A program made the position numbers and the translations under genes. Shown in pieces: positions 1-13,221 of a DNA stretch of 64,000 bases. The DNA comes from Imbricaverruca yamaguchii (taxonomy: Eukaryota > Arthropoda > Thecostraca > Neoverrucidae), in contig JAOTOL010001605.1 of assembly GCA_034440575.1 (NCBI GenBank), forward strand, positions 482,001-546,000, in the 5' to 3' direction. Position 1 is the first letter of the stretch; every line of letters begins with the position of its first letter. Under the pieces are notes generated by a model. That model ran no database searches. It was not told the DNA's origin and was given only the letters and a program-made list of their open reading frames with translations.

Positions 1-310
1 GTAATTTCACTATTCCACAGATTTTGCTCGCGCTTGCTCTTTCTGTTTCTGTTTCACCGGTGCTACTCCCTTTTTTTTTGTTTTTTTTATAAGAAATGGG
101 GAAAAAAAACCCGGGGGGGGGGGGGGGGAAAAAAAAAAAAAAAAAAAGGAAGTTTCACTGTTTCACTGATGCTACTCCCGTTTCACCGTTTCACTAATGT
201 TTTCTTGCGCTCGCTCTTTGTCTTTCATTGTTTCACTGATGATATCTGCACGTTTTCTGAATGGTCGTGCACTACTGTTTGCACAAATCGTCCCAAGCTG
301 TCAATCTAAC
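1..310. repeat. Low-complexity tract with homopolymers and TTTCACTG repeats
   Basis: The motif TTTCACTG/TTTCACCG recurs many times. A G run followed by an A run lies at about 112-147. No coding signal is visible. It adjoins the 3' side of the minus-strand gypsy remnant, but I see no matching LTR. Confidence 0.6.
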
Positions 311-314
311 ATTG

Positions 315-1264
315 TTATGGGCGCTGTATGACCGGAGCAGTCGATGCGCCCCTAAGCTCAAATAACCAACCATCACGTACAAATTTTTGTTTTTCCTGCT
401 GGATTCTCACTTTTCTTTCCAAATCGGGTTTCACCACGTCGAGTGGGGTGCGAATCGGACGACCCAAAAACAACTCAGCTGGGGAGACACTGGTTGTGGA
501 GTGAGGTGTAGCCCGGTAACGGAATAGGAGCCGTGAAACCTTTGTCTGAGGACTGCCTGGCGTTTGCTTCTGGTAAGACGATTTAAAAGTCTGAACACTT
601 CGCTCACTCAATCCGTTGCTCTTGGGCGACAAGGGTGGGGAAGTCAAGTGGGTTATGCCATTCTTACGGCAAAAAGTCTGAAATTCACCCGACATGAAAC
701 ACTGGGCACCATCAGATACTAAGCATGTTGGTACTCTCCCCATGATGCAAAGGACGCTCTCAGATGCTCCATTGTCCCTAATGAAGTTGCTGTGCGAGAA
801 GGATATATATCCAACCATTTCGAATGGGCATCCGTAATGACCAGAAACATCCACCCATCGATGGGCCCACAATAGTCTACATGAACTCGCTGCCACGGTT
901 TTGCAGGCCAGACCTAGGGGTGAATGGGCACTTCAGGTGCACTGGCTCTATGTTCCTGACACATCTCACAGAGTTTCGTTACTTTCGAGATGTCATCCAA
1001 CTTTTGCCGCCAAACATACATTCTAGCGAACGATTTCGTGCGTGACTCCCCACAGTGGCCATCGTGTAGCAGCCTGAGAATTTGCGGACGGCCCTGGGGC
1101 GGAATTACAACACGGGAGCCCCAAAGCAGACAGCCATCCTGTACGCTCAGTTCAGAATCCGAGTTCTGTATGGAGCGAACTCGGGTCCCAACAAAACCGA
1201 TGTCGGGCAACCCTCCCGGACATACTTGGTCACTTGCGATAACACCGGGTCTCTCGCAGTCCAC
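315..1264 (-). pseudogene. pol: Gypsy integrase fragments (frameshifted)
   Basis: One frame (914-1264) holds the zinc-binding region: a histidine in LLHDGHCG and a CEMCQEH motif. A second frame over about 740-915 holds the first catalytic Asp region (HVDYCGP, ITDAHSKW). A third frame (315-about 740) holds the second catalytic Asp (VSDGAQCF) and the Glu (SNGLSER), followed by an integrase C-terminal tail. The catalytic residues therefore lie in different frames, so no active integrase can be read. The family is the K02A2.6-like Ty3/gypsy integrase. Confidence 0.8.
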
Positions 1265-2574
1265 AGGCGAATCTGATCAGCCGTTACAGGAGTTGAATCT
1301 AAGAACTCCATCAAGTGGATTGTCTCAGCAGGCGGAGGGGAGATGGCACAGTCAACAGTGTGCCGCAGCGGAAGCCGGCTCAGAGCATCGCAGTGTGCCT
1401 GCTTTGCAGCCGGCGCGTACTCGAGCCTGTAATCATACGCGCTCAGCATGAGCGCCCAACGAACCACGCGCGGCGATGCCATCAGAGGTATAGGCTTATT
1501 CTCACCAATGAGGCCCAAAAACGGTTTATGATCAGTACGGATAGTGAAAGTTTGGCCAGCCAAATAATAATGGAAGTGTTTCACTCCAGTCAGGACCGCT
1601 AGACCCTCTCTATCAGTCTGGGAGTATCGACGCTCCGTGTTATTCAAAGACCGAGAGTAATAAGCCACAGGCTGCTCCCCATGCTGGAATCGCTGGCTTA
1701 AGACACAACCTATTCCGACAGGACTCGCATCACATGCCAAGACTACAGGTCGATTCGGATCAAAATGCGCCGGGACAGGTGGGCTTTTCAGAAGGTGCTT
1801 TGCTTCGCAGAAAGCCTGATGCTCAGCCCGAGTCCATTTCCAGGCTTGTCCCCGTTTCAGCAGGGTATAAAGAGGTGCCAATGTTGTAGACAGCCTTGAC
1901 AGAAACTTGGAGTAGAAGTTGATCAAGCCTAACCAACTCCTCAGCTCTGCCACGTTGGAGGGAGTGGGCGCGCCCACAATGGCCCCTACCTTCTCAACAG
2001 TCGTCTCTATCCCACTGCCGCTGATTTTATGACCCAAATAAGTCACACTCTCAACAGCAAATTTGCACTTCTGTTTGTTGACGCGCAAGCCCGTCCCCTT
2101 CAGCCTGCGCAACACTTCACACAGAGCTTGCAGATGAGACTCTGCTGAGTCACCCGCAACAACGATGTCATCTTGAAACACACACACACGCGGAATACCG
2201 GCCAGGAGGGTGTCCATTGTACGCTGGAAGAGACTCGGGGCAGAGGAATATCCGAAACTGAGCCGGGTGGGGCGAAGAAGGCCCCTATGTGTATTTACAG
2301 TCAAGTACTCTCGGGACCCCTCGTCTACCACGAGTTGATGGTACGCAGACTTCAGGTCTATTTTTGAGAAAAACTTACTGCCCACCAACCTCGATGTCAA
2401 TTCCTCGACACGGGGGAGGGGATACTGCTCAACAGGTGCAGCCTTGTTTACTGTGAGGCGATAGTCGCCACAGATCCTTACAGTTCTGTCTGCCCGGGGG
2501 ACCACGACCAACGGCGCCGCCCACCTGGAGTGTGTGACAGGCTCCAAAAGACCCACCTTAATCTGCTCATCCAA
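1147..2574 (-). pseudogene. pol: Gypsy reverse transcriptase and RNase H fragment
   Basis: A 475-residue open stretch. The RT part starts with an EQIKVGLLEPVTHSRWAAP-like segment, then RICGDYR, KIDLKSAYHQL and FQDD in place of the usual YxDD. The RNase H part follows with ACDASPVGIGCVLSQ, an SRSLNNTERRYSQTDREGLA-like segment, TDHKPF and DALSRLP. Both are typical of Ty3/gypsy pol. The N-terminal RT residues continue in another frame (2478-2717), and the C-terminal linker shifts frame near 1.2 kb into the integrase. It would copy element RNA and degrade the RNA strand in intact relatives. Here it is a remnant. Confidence 0.85.
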
Positions 2575-2717
2575 CTGCGCGTCGACTTGTCCTCTTTAAG
2601 CCAGGGGAACTTGCCGAGCATTAAAGAATCTCGGCTGAACATCTGGATCCACTGAAATCCTGACCCGTTCTCCATTGTAACAGCCCAGGCCATCCTCAAA
2701 CACTTCGAACACCTCAA

Positions 2718-3330
2718 AGGCCAGCATTCAATACACGGTCGGCATCATGCGGGATTGTTGTCTGGAGGTTGGGAGGTCACGCCCTTGTCACAGATACGCC
2801 GAGACTGCCGCTCGGACCAGCCAGCTGCGGCCCGCCGACTGACCAGCGTGCCCCCAGTGCAACTCGACCTGACCTTACCCGCTTCCGTCCGCGCCGTCTG
2901 AGGATCGGCGCAGCTGAAGTGAACACTGATCCCGACCGCAGACACGTCGAGCTTAACGCCGAGTGGTCAACGTGTGATGTGACTTGTTGGTCAGCCGGCC
3001 TGTCTGACGCTGATGAGTTGTTGGAGGAGTCGCTGCGGTGGATTAGCTGAAGCCTCATTTGGTCCGTGGTTCCTGGAGAACATGGTTTGCTCGGAAGAAC
3101 AACTTCCTTTTTTTTTGTTTACGCTTCCCGGGTGGCTCTGCATAATAGCGTAGCAAAGGGGGCAACCGCCCCCTGGAGGGGTCCATCCAGGCGACCACTT
3201 GGACGTATCTGGGCCCACGACGATAATTGTGTGACTCCAACGTGACTCTTGGGCCCCGGGAAGGATTTTCGAGACTCTCGGCGGCTTTTATAGCCCTGCT
3301 ATTTACAGCAGGCTCTTAGGTTCCCATCAT
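2718..3330. other. No gene identified upstream of the gypsy pol
   Basis: Several short open frames exist on both strands (for example 2769-3050 plus and 2991-3218 minus), but none shows a zinc knuckle, protease DTG or other gag/pol mark. Position suggests it could be remains of gag or a 5' leader of the gypsy element. I cannot support more. Confidence 0.3.
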
Positions 3331-5270
3331 CTCTCATGGGGCCCCAATTGAGACTGGTTCCCAGCGGACAAAAAGCTAAATTTCGGAGCGTCAGTATGAG
3401 ACCATTGGCACGACGGGGGGTTATAGCCCCGCAGCCCCCCCCCCCACACTGCTCAACTGCATGCTGGCGTTCAGGGCAAAGAAAGGTAGTGTCTAATGCT
3501 ATTTTCGATCATACCTACACCTAGTAACTTTCTTATGTGTCCTGGATAGATAGTGAATTGTCATGGGATGCCTTATGCTTTACACTGGAATGTTCGCATG
3601 CTGTGATAATGGCTCAACTTTTTAAAAAATGATTGCCAATGCAGAGCATGATTCGCTTGGGGTCAGGTTCCTTTTTACCTGGACATACCACCCATATACG
3701 AAAGAATGTAGGACCCGTTGCCCTCATGCCCTTTGCTGTGATTTCACCATGCAAATTTGCGCGACGTACAGATGCCGTTTTTGCAGAATGTTTCTCGTCA
3801 ATGTTTCCAGATGGTTTAGCTGAACAGAATGTGAAGAGATGATGTGACCAAACTGAGAACCAGGGGTGTTGTTTTGTATACTTTTGAATGGGTAAATGCC
3901 CCTTCACTGTTGGTTTTGACCCCTCCTCTCCAGAATTTCAACTTCTAGCATATGACTATGAATTGTCCCCCAAATCTATTTAGCTTTGCCTATTGTCTTT
4001 ATGTATTTTAATATACCTACGTCCATGAATTTTCAGAATTAACACTCGTGCTGTTAAAAAGCATTAATCCCCAGTGTCCCCATTACATTGTATAGGTTCA
4101 AATCTGAGAATGATTTACAAACAATTTTTCTCTCTCAAATAAAGTGACTGAATATCATCACGTCACGTCGTCCTTACACCACCAAGTTGCCCCAGGTGGG
4201 ATCGGTAAGAAGCAGGAAATTTTCATGTGCGGTCGTTGCCGCTTGAGTGTGGATAAACGAACATATCTGTCGTTCCTTATGTCCACGATAGGTTAGCATG
4301 CAAAGACAACGGCCTATCACAAAAAGAGCTGCCTCTTTGTTGGTGATTCATGGTTGTGGTGGAGTTCGGTTTACTTTATTAATTCTCATTGTTGTGTTTC
4401 TTACAGGTAGCGATGTAAAATGTATTGACTTGTCCATGGTGATGTGGTAGGCCCTTGATGAAGTGGGATGAAATACAGGCATATTTAAGTTAGCTTACTA
4501 ACCGAAATGTGCGACATATCAATAAATGTACCTTGTATACCTGATCCCATTATACATTACAATTTCTATCCCTATTTCCTTCGTTATCCATAGTTCTGTC
4601 CAGACTTCACAGTAGGTAGGTACTTGCCAAACAATGAAGGGTGTCCGTTGAAACCTTTTCCCCAGAGTAGGGCACAATTCTTTTGTTTTCCCCTCAGTGC
4701 AAAAATCCCTTTCTGTCATGCATGATTTTGCAATTTATATTAAAATAGTGACATAAAACCTTACAAGTGAGCATAGGAGTAGCCATAGTTTCGAAATTGG
4801 GTGGGGGGCACAAGCCAAGGACGCGGTGAGTTTGGACAAGATAGACGGGTAGCCCCCCCCCCCCCCCCCAAAAAAAAAAATTCCTTCAGATTTCAGCTGT
4901 TTCTTTTTCAATGTCTGGTTTTGAGATTTGCCATGGTTAAAATGATATTTGCATTCAAAATTATTCAAAATTTGCAATATAAGTTTTTGGGTGAAATTTT
5001 TCTTCAGCATGCCATATTTATGAAGGTGCCTAAGATGATGGAATCACTTCATTTCTGTGCAAATGAGAGAAGAAGAAAAATGTTGACTTTTTGTTGAAAA
5101 TTTTTGAACAATTTTCGGAAAAAAACTAAATTAACCTAACCCAACCAAACCTAATCCATTTGTTTGCTTTGCGGAGGTAACCCAGTGAAATACCGGCAGC
5201 GGCCCGACATCGCCCCTATGCTCGGCCGAAACTAGGCCACTGTGGGGACACTAACGGCTCACTGACGGCT
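3331..5270. other. Intergenic, AT-rich, no gene seen
   Basis: No open frame resembles a known protein. A C run followed by an A run lies at about 4853-4880. The rest is unique-looking AT-rich sequence with short frames only. Confidence 0.4.
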
Positions 5271-5279
5271 GGAGAATGA

Positions 5280-5765
5280 AATGTCCGCCCATGCCGACAT
5301 ACAATCGACATTCCCCCGACATGCAACCGACATACAACCTACATTCCCCCGACTAACAACCGACATTCCCCCGACATACAACCGACATACAACCGACATA
5401 CAACCGACATTCTCCCGACATACAACCTAAATTCCCACGACATACAACCTACATTCCCCCGACATACAACCGACATTCCACCGACATACAACCGACATTC
5501 TCCCGACATACAACCGACATTCCCCCGACATACAACCGACATTCCCCCGACATGCAACCTACATTCCTTCGACATACAACCGAAATTCCACCAACATACA
5601 ACCTACATTCCCCAGACATACAACCGACATCCTCCCGACATACAACCTACATTCCCCCGACATACAACCGACATTCCCCCGACATACAACCTACATTCCC
5701 CCGACATTCCCCAGACATATAACCGACATTCCCCCGACATACAACCGACATTCCCCTGCTATCCA
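5280..5765. repeat. 22-bp minisatellite (CCCCCGACATACAACCGACATT-type)
   Basis: More than 20 tandem units of about 22 bp (ATTCCCCCGACATACAACCG), with variant and partial units. Minus-strand frames read as repeated CRGNVGCMSGE-type peptides purely because of the repeat. Confidence 0.9.
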
Positions 5766-6749
5766 GCTGACGTTCCCCGCTATGCAGCTGACGCTCGCCC
5801 TCATTTTTCCGAATGCGCTTCACCTCAACAACCGATTTTCGGAACAACCTTTATCGCCATCTAACAGGACAATTGCATTTTGTCATCTGTGAAATCGGAG
5901 CCGTTCTTCACAGGTACCATACCAGTAAGTAGCTCCTGAAGCTCCTCACTCGCGATTGTTTTCAAGGAGGTGTTTTTTATGGCCGGTCCTCTGTCAGATG
6001 CATTGTGGATCAATGTTTATATCAGCTTCCCCACCCCACTGTCCTTTCTCCGTTGACATCAGCTTCTTTGTTCAGCCCCAAACTTCACCCGGGCGGCATC
6101 TATGAAGCAAATAGAGACGATTAACCAACAAGAACACAACTTAATTTATACATTCCAACCCAAATTGACATAAGTGGGATTCACAGCTCCAAATACATTG
6201 AGTCCCAGATAGTTGATAAATTTATAGAAGATATGTTGACAAATTCTGGGAAAGGTTAGGATCATTAGGATCAGTAGTTCGTTTAGGCTCATTAACAACA
6301 CGTGCGGGTATTCAAACTGCAGAACTCTACAAGATACAGTTGACCGGACAATCACGACGCAAACGTCGATATATTGTTTCTCAGTGACATGGGACATTTA
6401 CCAGCAGGGTGGGAATTCAGGTACTTCCTCAGATATTTTATCTTCGGAAACATGTTTGCACTCATAATAGATAGGACGGGCTTCACATGCACTCCGGCAC
6501 AAACATGCAGAAGGAACAAAAATATAACTAAAAACAAACGAGACAACATCCACCAAAGGACATGTTATTCTGCTCACGGTTGCCAATTAAACTAGCCACC
6601 TTTCGTACTATCAAGCACCCAGACAACATCCAAACACATACCACACTCAATTGAAATCACACCGGGAACACCGATAAGAACGCGCCAACGCCGCTTACAA
6701 GACTGTGCGCCTGCGCACTGAATAAAGTGACCGGGCCCCACGAATTAGG
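5766..6749. other. Intergenic, no gene seen
   Basis: Only short frames without recognisable domains. No repeat structure stands out. Confidence 0.35.
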
Positions 6750-6765
6750 CCGACGCGTCTCCAGA

Positions 6766-6929
6766 GGACGAGGAGCATTGGGTTAAGTTGCTCGTCTCAC
6801 AATCGAAAGGTTGTGCGTTCGAGTCTCACCTGTCGCTACTCTTCGCCCGCAACCAATCGGCGTGAGAGATTGGCGACGCTACATGACTCAACGGTCGATG
6901 TGTCGTGAAACCAATAACCAACCAACCAA
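6766..6929 (+). mobile_element. tRNA-derived SINE, family A, copy 1
   Basis: The head has a tRNA-like body: GGGTTAAGTTGC-type box A region, an anticodon-arm-like CACAATCGAAAGGTTGTG, and box B GTTCGAGTCTC. The tail ends in repeated AACC (ACCAACCAACCAACC). A second copy lies at 26803-26937 with the same body. Short direct repeats at 6750-6765 and 6930-6945 (CCGACGCGTCTCCAGA versus CCGATACGCCTCCAGA, three mismatches) look like an aged target-site duplication. Confidence 0.75.
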
Positions 6930-6945
6930 CCGATACGCCTCCAGA

Positions 6946-9219
6946 AACCAGCTTTCCAGCCATCCTATCGTGGGAAAAGTTGACAGTTTTGAGAGACGCC
7001 TTCCGGAGGTGCGGAGTGCGCCGACCAGAATTGGCTGAGTTGGTGTTTTTTGTTCTGAAATCCGAAATTTGTCAGCCAATCGATGCATAGTATTTATATA
7101 TGACGTCAAAACAATCAGCAACGTCGAGCGCATTGTTAACAGTGACATGCCGCAAACACAAGATTTTGGCAATCCTTTGCCTTGCGCACGCTATCATATC
7201 CGAATGTGACTTGTGCGGTTGCGGAGGCATGGATGACGTACGCCTGGATTAAAAACTACTTGTCGGGGCATTAACGCAAGCTGGGATGAATTTATGTGCC
7301 ACGGTGGTTATTAACGCAAGCTTCAATGCAGTTTATGCTACGGTGGTTATTACCGCAAGTGGCGAAAGTTAAGCTACAGATGCTTGGGACACCACTATGC
7401 CTTCGCTTTGAGTACTCCCGGCCTCGCTTGATATTGCATTGTAAAAAGCATGGTTGCTGAGCCCTGCGTACGGCAAAGTACACTTGAGTGTTGCTAACTT
7501 CTCGCGCTTTCATTCTTGACGACCCAAGTATCACTGGTATAAAGTGTGATACTCATAGGTCGACAGGCCGAGCGGCAAAACGATCTGAGCTGCTTTGGAC
7601 GGCATCGACGTGTCACAGACGCGAGGCCGAGTACAATACATGCACATTCGAGACTGTCCAGTGAAGGCACCGCTGAAACTACGGTTTATCGTTGTGTCAT
7701 GACGGCTTACTTGAGAAGCAAGGCTTTCATTCCTTAAGTGGTCCCATCGTCTCACTCACCTTCATGAACATGGCATTCCAAAGAAAAATAAGACAAAAAC
7801 ACCCCATACTGCAAATTGGTCACAAAATGTTTCGCCAACATTAGCAAGTTCCACTCGTTATCACTGCCCATGAATCTAGCTTTATGTCGTATGTGCTGTC
7901 CCCGATTTCAGCGTCCCCCGATGCAGAGTCCACCGACGGGCCGCGTGGCCGCCTGACGTTCGGATCACAAAGATTTCGGCGGTGTGCGTTCTGGCCGACA
8001 TCGGCGTCATTTGACCCTCGGGCATTGACCTACGATCATCAAATGTATTCAGCAGCGAGTTCACAACAGCCGTACACTTCAATTCAAAGTGCGTGCGTTA
8101 ATGTGTGTTTCATTAATTTCCGAGACCTTGGGAAGGGGGGGGGGCGAATTCGTCCGTCAGGTGCGCATTATGTGTGAGGCACTCCGGTGTGTTAACAAAA
8201 GCGAAAAAAGCACTCTCGGATGCTATATGACCATGGCGAGGGAAGCCATGACGCCTGAAATGCCTCTAAAGCAATGCAAGCGAACGATAGCACGTTGCCG
8301 TTGCCGGAACACTGACTTGGCACGTGGCTGGAAATCTTTCACCAAGCTTAGGTCCAGGTCCTTATTTTAAGGACATACTTCCAAATTGAATAGGGCAAAC
8401 GCCAAATGGACATTAGCAGAGTGCCAGACGCGGGAGGGTCGGGCCCGGATTCCCCAATCCGCACGGAATCTTCAGTCGTGAGTGGGCACCCCAAACAGAC
8501 ACAGTACACAGACGATGGTTGTGCCGGACTTCAGACACGTGCATGCACATGCATAAACATGCTCCCGCCTCCGGGAAGTAGGTGAGATTAAAACCAAGTA
8601 TATCTGGGTTGAGGCAGAAGCGCACGGCGCGCTGTCGCCAGTTCGTCCCCGGCAGAGGCACAGTCAAGGGGGGGAGAAGCCCTCCAGCAACCAAAAATGC
8701 ATTGATCAAACGAGAACTTTTTTAGATGTTCACCGCGCAAAGCCCTGCGTTTTCGGTGCATTGAGAGCTTTCTGCCTCGCCCAATATATTTTCGTCCCCC
8801 GTAGTTTTCCTGGCTGCGCCACTGGCCACCAGTAATGGTGGCCAATGTCTCCAGGAAGGGCCATCTGCACCGGTAACCTTCGGCACACCGTACACCAGAC
8901 CAGACGCGCGGCGTCTCTGATTACCCGGCCCTGGGACCGGTGCCGATGCCGCCGGCGCCGCGGAGGGTGTTGGCGGCATGCGTCTGTCGACCTGCGTGAC
9001 CAGACCTCGCGAGAAGTGGCGTTTCTGAGAAGCGGTGCGCTTGTCTGGTGCGGCCAGTCCGACGAATCCAGAGGCGTTCACAGGAGCGCACCTAGTCGGT
9101 GACGGCATGCGTGTGTGTGTGGGGGGGGGACTGCGATCGTGATTGCGGCTTCTCTCGGGTTGTGTACGAGATAAAGCCGAAATCAACCCGGATTAAATCG
9201 GCCAGAAGCTTTGCTTTGC
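6946..9219. other. Intergenic with a short tandem repeat, no gene seen
   Basis: At about 7262-7365 the motif TATTAACGCAAGC and GCTACGGTGGTTATT recur two or three times with a period of about 45 bp. The rest holds only short frames without domain marks and small G or C runs near 8135 and 9120. Confidence 0.35.
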
Positions 9220-9345
9220 AGTGTGTGCTTGGTTCCCCACCAACTCCATCATATATTCACCCGACCCTAGCCCGCTTGGTATTGTATGAACCATACCCTC
9301 CCTTGCACGGATTTATATGTTGTGCGAGGTCAAAGTTTTGGGAAC
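9220..9345 (+). repeat. Dispersed repeat, copy 1
   Basis: Segments GCTTGGTATTGT, TTTATAT, TGCGAGG and GAACACCA recur in the same order and spacing at 22826-22960. The two stretches share diverged similarity over about 125 bp. This looks like an old dispersed element of unknown type. Confidence 0.5.
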
Positions 9346-9731
9346 ACCACATAGGCAAACGAGTGTCATTCGCTAAATTAGAATGAATAAATTGTATGAG
9401 AAAATCAATCCAATAACACCCAGTGTCCCCACACGATGACAGCAACATTACCAACGTACTTTGTAAATCTGGTCAGTCGCAATCTGATCAAACTCTTTTA
9501 AAAGTGATCACGAGACACCTGCGGACTTCGTGGCGACTTCAGATTCCGAAGTTGCTCTCACATGAATACTTGGGTAGTCCTTAAAGTTAGCGTTTTTTAC
9601 GGCATCCTGAGGTTAAACTGTAAGCACTCCTTACAGGCTTACTCCTTAGCTTACTCCTAGTCAATTACCTACATAATCTCGCGACGTGCATTGCTAGAAG
9701 ATTATTTGAATGTTCAAACGCTGATATACTA

Positions 9732-9742
9732 CACACACACAC

Positions 9743-9806
<64 letters not shown>
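9732..9806. repeat. (CA)n/(TA)n microsatellite
   Basis: A short ACAC run followed by about 28 uninterrupted TA units. It sits just beyond the 3' end of the minus-strand LINE and may derive from its simple-repeat tail. Confidence 0.9.
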
Positions 9807-10438
9807 CCTATAATCGGCGAACACTAACCGTCTAGCGCCCGCTAAAGGTAGGTGTCATCAAATGAGGGCACCGGGCGGAAGGGGTGGGAGTGGGCCGGGG
9901 ACGTATGGCGCCGGATTGGGGACGGCCGGCCGGGATCCATGCTCTGCCCGGCCCGCAGCATTTTCCATGTGCGTGTTGTGAGTTGCGCGTAGTTTCGGTT
10001 TCCTTTCCACGTCTCCCATGAGTCATTATGCGACGGGAAAAGGTCCTAACGGTAGAGGCAGCCCTACAGCTGATTGAAACTGGCAGCTTCGCGGACAGTG
10101 ATGCGAACTGACATTGTGGCATTGTCACTACCGGTTGTGGACGAACTAACAGGCGAGGATGAAGGGAAAGACGCCATCGTCATTGGCAGGGATGCGGCGG
10201 TGTAGGACGTGCCCGGATACGTGAAAGTCCATGTCCGTTCGGTGGAAGACAAAGCAAATAACTAACCCGCATGCACGCGAAAGCAAGCGGCCCAGGGTTA
10301 CATCAAGCGATCTCCGTTGGCTCAACAAACTGCCTGGATACACTAGGCTTTCAGCAACAACAGACGGATCTAACGGCGCTTAGAAACGCTGAGGAAACTC
10401 TGCAAGACAAGTACTCAGTCCAGCTGTCGAGGAGATAT

Positions 10439-13084
10439 TCATCGGGGAAACACCAGATCATGTGTGGGATGGTCCGGAAATTGTGAGAGCTTGCATGCGT
10501 ATCTCATTCCAAGCATGATACGCCGCAAGGCAAGAGGTGGCTCATGCGCTTCAACCAGAAGGCTTGCCGTGGGGGACGTTCGAAATGCACCAGTGGCAAT
10601 TCGCAAGGCTGCATTGTGCACAACGTCCAACGTTCGCTTATCAGATGTACACGCGGAGTCGTAAACAAAGCAGCTATAGTCAAGTTTGGAGCGGATGAGC
10701 GATCTGTAAAAAAGCAGTAATGTCTTACGGTCTGCACCGTATGAAGTTTTTGCCACACACTTCAAGATATTCAAAGCCTTAAAACATCTATCCCTAAGAA
10801 TTATAAAGTGTTCACGATATGTCAGGCAATTGTCAAAGTGCACTCCCAAAAACTTCCAAACGGGCTTGGTAGCGATCTCCGTGCCAAACATTTTTACTGA
10901 AAAATCGGGGCATGGTCGACGACGGCGACAGAAATGAATACCCACAGTCTTCGATTTTGAAAACATGAGTCCATTGGTAAAACTCCATCTTTCAAGCTGA
11001 TTCACCGCCAGTTGCAGCTGCCGCTCCACAGAACGAGTACTAGCGCCACAGGACCAAATCGCAAGATCATCTACAAAGAGGGACCGACCGACGGACTGTG
11101 GTAGACAATTTCCAATATCGTTTATCATAATAGCAAACAATGCGACACTTAGAACGCTGCCTTGTGGTATACCGTTTTCTTGTGTAAAACGTCGAGAAAG
11201 GCAGTTTCCAATCCTAACCTGGAAAAACCTATCACATAGAAAATTGTTGATAAAGATAGCCATTGCACCACGAATCCCGCAGTTAAACACTTTCTTCAAA
11301 ACGCCATACCGCCATGTAGTATCATAAGCTTTCTCTATGTCGAAAAATATGGCTCCAACATATCGTTTTTCCTTAAAGCCAACACGTACAACAGTGTCAA
11401 GAGCTAAAATGTGATTCACTGTACTACGATACTTCCTAAAACCACACTGGGCGTTAGATAAAATGCTATTTGTTTCTAGGAACCATGCGAGTCTGACATT
11501 GGCCAGCTTCTCCAAAAGCTTACATAATGATGATGTGAGTGAGATAGGCCTATAACTATGCGGATCATATGCACTCTTTCCAGGTTTAAGCAGAGGCACC
11601 ACAATGGCCTCCCGCCAAGCATCTGGAAAGTTGCCGCTATGCCAAAGTTTATTAAATACGCATAAGAGTTCGTGGACGGCGTTCCCTGGCAGGTGCTTCA
11701 GCATACTATTATGGACACAGTCCAGACCTTCAGACACGTTCTGCAGGGAGTTTATGGCTGATGTTAGTTCAGCTAATGTAAAAGATTGGTTATAATTTAG
11801 TTGAACGGAGGTGGAAAAGTCTATAGATGTTTCCTCGCAGCGACGTCTGAAACGTAGGAACTTGGCGTCCAGGTTGTCCACACGACATCTTTCCGACAAC
11901 ACTTCACCAATTTCGTCAGCCACCTCGGCAGGGTGCATAATTCGTCGTCCAGCAACATCCAAAACAGGTAGTGGCAACGACTCATAGTGACCTGAAATAC
12001 GTTTCACACGTGACCATACTTGTGATATTGGCGAAAAACGTGATAGTTTGTTCACATACTCTCTCCAGGAGACTCGCTTGGCCTCTCGGATGGTACGACG
12101 CGCAAGGGCACGTGCTCGTCTAAATACTATAAGGTTCGCTGTTGTACTTCTTTTATCGAAGGCCCTGAAGGCTCGCCTACGTGCCCGTATGGCGTCACGA
12201 CAGGCATTCGTCCACCACGGGACAGGGGTGCGACGAGGAGTGCCAGTTGTGTGCGGAGTAGCTCTTGCGGCGGATTGTAGAAGCTTAGATGTGAACTCTT
12301 CTACGGTTGGAGGAGATAGTTGACAGTCCGCATCGACAAGGGTTCCCATTTTATCTGCGAACAGTGCCCAATCCGCCTTCCGGAGATTCCAACGTGGGGG
12401 TCTAGAACCAAGAACCGCTCCATCGCGATAATATAGCCACACAGGAAAATGGTCGCTACCAAGAGGATCGGCGTGCACAAACCACTCAAATGAATCTACT
12501 AGTTGCGGGCTTGCAAGACTCAGGTCTAGTGCCGATGAATGGCCAGAGGGTAGAGTGAAATGTGTATGTGTACCTGTGTTTAACAAACATATAGCTTCGT
12601 TCAATATTAGCGAGTGTAAAACTTGTCCGCGGGCGTTAACGTTATCACATCCCCAGACGGTGTGATGAGAGTTGAAATCTACTAAAATCAAAAATGGTTG
12701 TGGGAGCTGGGATATCAGACTTCTGACTTCCGAGGCCGGAAATGCGGTTCCGGGAGGTAAATATATTTAACAAATCGACACAGGCCTATGGTTAAGGTGG
12801 ATACGTGCGGCGACAGCCTGCAAAGCTGTAGTCAAATCTAATTGCAGAGCGGGTGTGCTGCAGTGTACTGCCAGCAACACACCGCCATGTGCTACGGTAT
12901 CTGTTGTCATGTCCTTGCGAAATAATTGGTAATTCTTAATCGTGTAATTATAGTTTCCTGTAAGCTTAGTTTCCTGTACACACACCGGAATCGGACAGTG
13001 TTGTCTTAATACCACCTGTAAGTCCTGGGCACTGGATCGGATCCCTCTACAATTCCATTGTAATATTCTGTTTAAGACACCCAT
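10439..13084 (-). pseudogene. LINE ORF2: endonuclease and reverse transcriptase, one internal stop
   Basis: The frame starts with MGVLNRILQWNCRGIRSSA, the N-terminal endonuclease motif (QWNCRGI), then VCVQETKL and LVDFNSHHTVWG. GSDHFPV closes the endonuclease at about residue 210. The RT follows: YRPISLTSSLCKLLEKL, QCGFRKYRST, FFDIEKAYDTTW, GIPQGSVLS and the catalytic FVDDLAIW. A single in-frame TAA at about 12767-12769 splits the protein after residue 105. Both parts are in the same frame, so this is one nonsense change and not a frameshift. The start was chosen at the Met just before the conserved motif. It would nick target DNA and reverse-transcribe the element RNA. Confidence 0.85.
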
Positions 13085-13221
13085 TCAAATGATAAAAGGA
13101 TGTTCAAAGTATAAAAATTGAAAGAAAAGAAAAAGTATCACAGCTGGTTGCAGATCACCATCTTAACGGGGTCCATTGTACAACCAGAGAGTATGATGAG
13201 ACACAACTGGGTAAAAGTACT

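Larger units (their letters stand above)
315..2717 (-). mobile_element. Ty3/gypsy-type LTR retrotransposon, decayed pol region
   Basis: Read on the minus strand, the order is reverse transcriptase, RNase H, integrase zinc-binding region and integrase core, which is the Ty3/gypsy order. Pieces lie in different frames, with breaks near 2.5 kb, 1.2 kb and 0.7-0.9 kb, so the copy cannot make an intact polyprotein. I found no gag or protease that I could defend and no LTR pair, so it is probably a truncated old insertion. Confidence 0.85.
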